Origin: Accumulibacter sp.
GTDB lineage: Bacteria > Pseudomonadota > Gammaproteobacteria > Burkholderiales > Rhodocyclaceae
DNA length: 64,000 bases
Direction: 5' to 3'
NCBI GenBank assembly: GCA_024235715.1
Contig: JACKLW010000012.1
Location: forward strand, 18,756 to 82,755
Below are positions 63,881 to 64,000 of the stretch, piece by piece. Numbering within the stretch: the first letter of the stretch is position 1; each line of letters opens with the position of its first letter. The translations under genes and the position numbers were made by a program. The notes under the pieces were generated by a model, which saw nothing but the letters and a program-made list of their open reading frames with translations, did no database searches and was not told the origin of the DNA.

Positions 63881-64000
63881 ATGGATCAAGAGCTGCTGGA
63901 ACGTACCGCGCCCGCGAAGAGCAATGCAGGCTTCCGCGTCACCCTCGCCCGTGGTACGCATGAAGTCCGCGCAACGCAGCGTTTGCGCTATCACGTCTTC
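63881..64000 (+). CDS. GNAT-like (OlsB-type) acyltransferase, 5' end only
   Basis: ATG 63881 with GGAG 7 nt upstream. The first 40 codons read MDQELLERTAPAKSNAGFRV then TLARGTHEVRATQRLRYHVF. The RATQRLRYHVF segment matches the N-terminus of ornithine-acyl-ACP N-acyltransferases (OlsB, hemolysin-like) that start ornithine-lipid synthesis. The rest is outside the window, so the assignment is provisional. Confidence 0.7.
   Translation, partial: MDQELLERTAPAKSNAGFRVTLARGTHEVRATQRLRYHVF

Noticed and set aside
1-64000. CRISPR array, tRNA or rRNA genes
   Set aside because: No regularly spaced repeat series, no cloverleaf-like conserved T-loop sequence and no rRNA sequence were recognised by eye on either strand.

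Overview
The window is GC-rich, densely coding bacterial chromosome. Gene content points to a betaproteobacterium of the Rhodocyclales type, probably Candidatus Accumulibacter or a close relative: a narK1-narK2-narG respiratory nitrate locus, a rubredoxin/thiD/thiE/hemL/pilGHIJ-chpA block, yqgE-ruvX-pyrR-pyrB-pyrC', proC/yggS/pilT/pilU, a Liv amino-acid ABC transporter and a polyphosphate kinase 2. The taxonomic call is inference from content and gene order; no rRNA gene is present.

Layout. 1-3.3 kb (minus strand): start of narG, two nitrate/nitrite transporters and a well-formed FNR/DNR-type promoter. 3.5-8.6 kb: secreted beta-helix protein, Kup potassium transporter and a CorA-like protein lacking the usual GMN signature. 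8.6-11.7 kb: thiD-thiE-hemL facing rubredoxin. 11.7-20.7 kb: the Pil-Chp twitching/cAMP chemosensory operon (pilG, pilH, pilI, pilJ and a 1790-residue chpA with several Hpt domains). 20.7-28.3 kb: photolyase, then yqgE-ruvX-pyrR-pyrB and a dihydroorotase-like pyrC' (pyrX) broken by two frameshifts, then yggU/yggT/proC/yggS on the minus strand. 28.4-30.6 kb: pilT-pilU motors, functionally tied to the Pil-Chp cluster. 30.7-35.4 kb: rRNA methyltransferase-like protein, HemJ, an SDR protein, a ferredoxin-type reductase and an EAL/HDOD protein. 35.5-40.4 kb: complete livFGMHK. 40.5-49.6 kb: cytochrome c, LysE exporter, ilvD, lgt, malonyl-CoA decarboxylase, VOC protein, PPK2, Cache protein and a serine/threonine dehydratase-like enzyme. 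49.8-56.4 kb: ion transporter with CBS protein, then an RND efflux adaptor and permease.

From 56.5 kb to about 62.2 kb lies an accessory, decaying island: a DUF4160/DUF2442 pair whose first gene has no start codon, a frameshifted small membrane protein, an IS1634-like element with an in-frame stop, an IS5-family remnant, a decayed RAYT (REP-associated Y1 transposase) fragment, a 57-residue membrane protein, and a second RAYT gene cut by an IS701-family element whose ends and 4-bp target duplication can be read exactly. Beyond it are a pyrophosphatase-like gene, an L7/L12-C-domain membrane protein and the start of a GNAT acyltransferase.

The most useful observations are the nested mobile-element stratigraphy at 57.5-62.1 kb, the lysine/alanine-rich tail and possible leader ORF of PPK2, the twice-frameshifted pyrC', and the class II FNR promoter architecture. 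I did not find a CRISPR array, a tRNA or a clearly new defence system.
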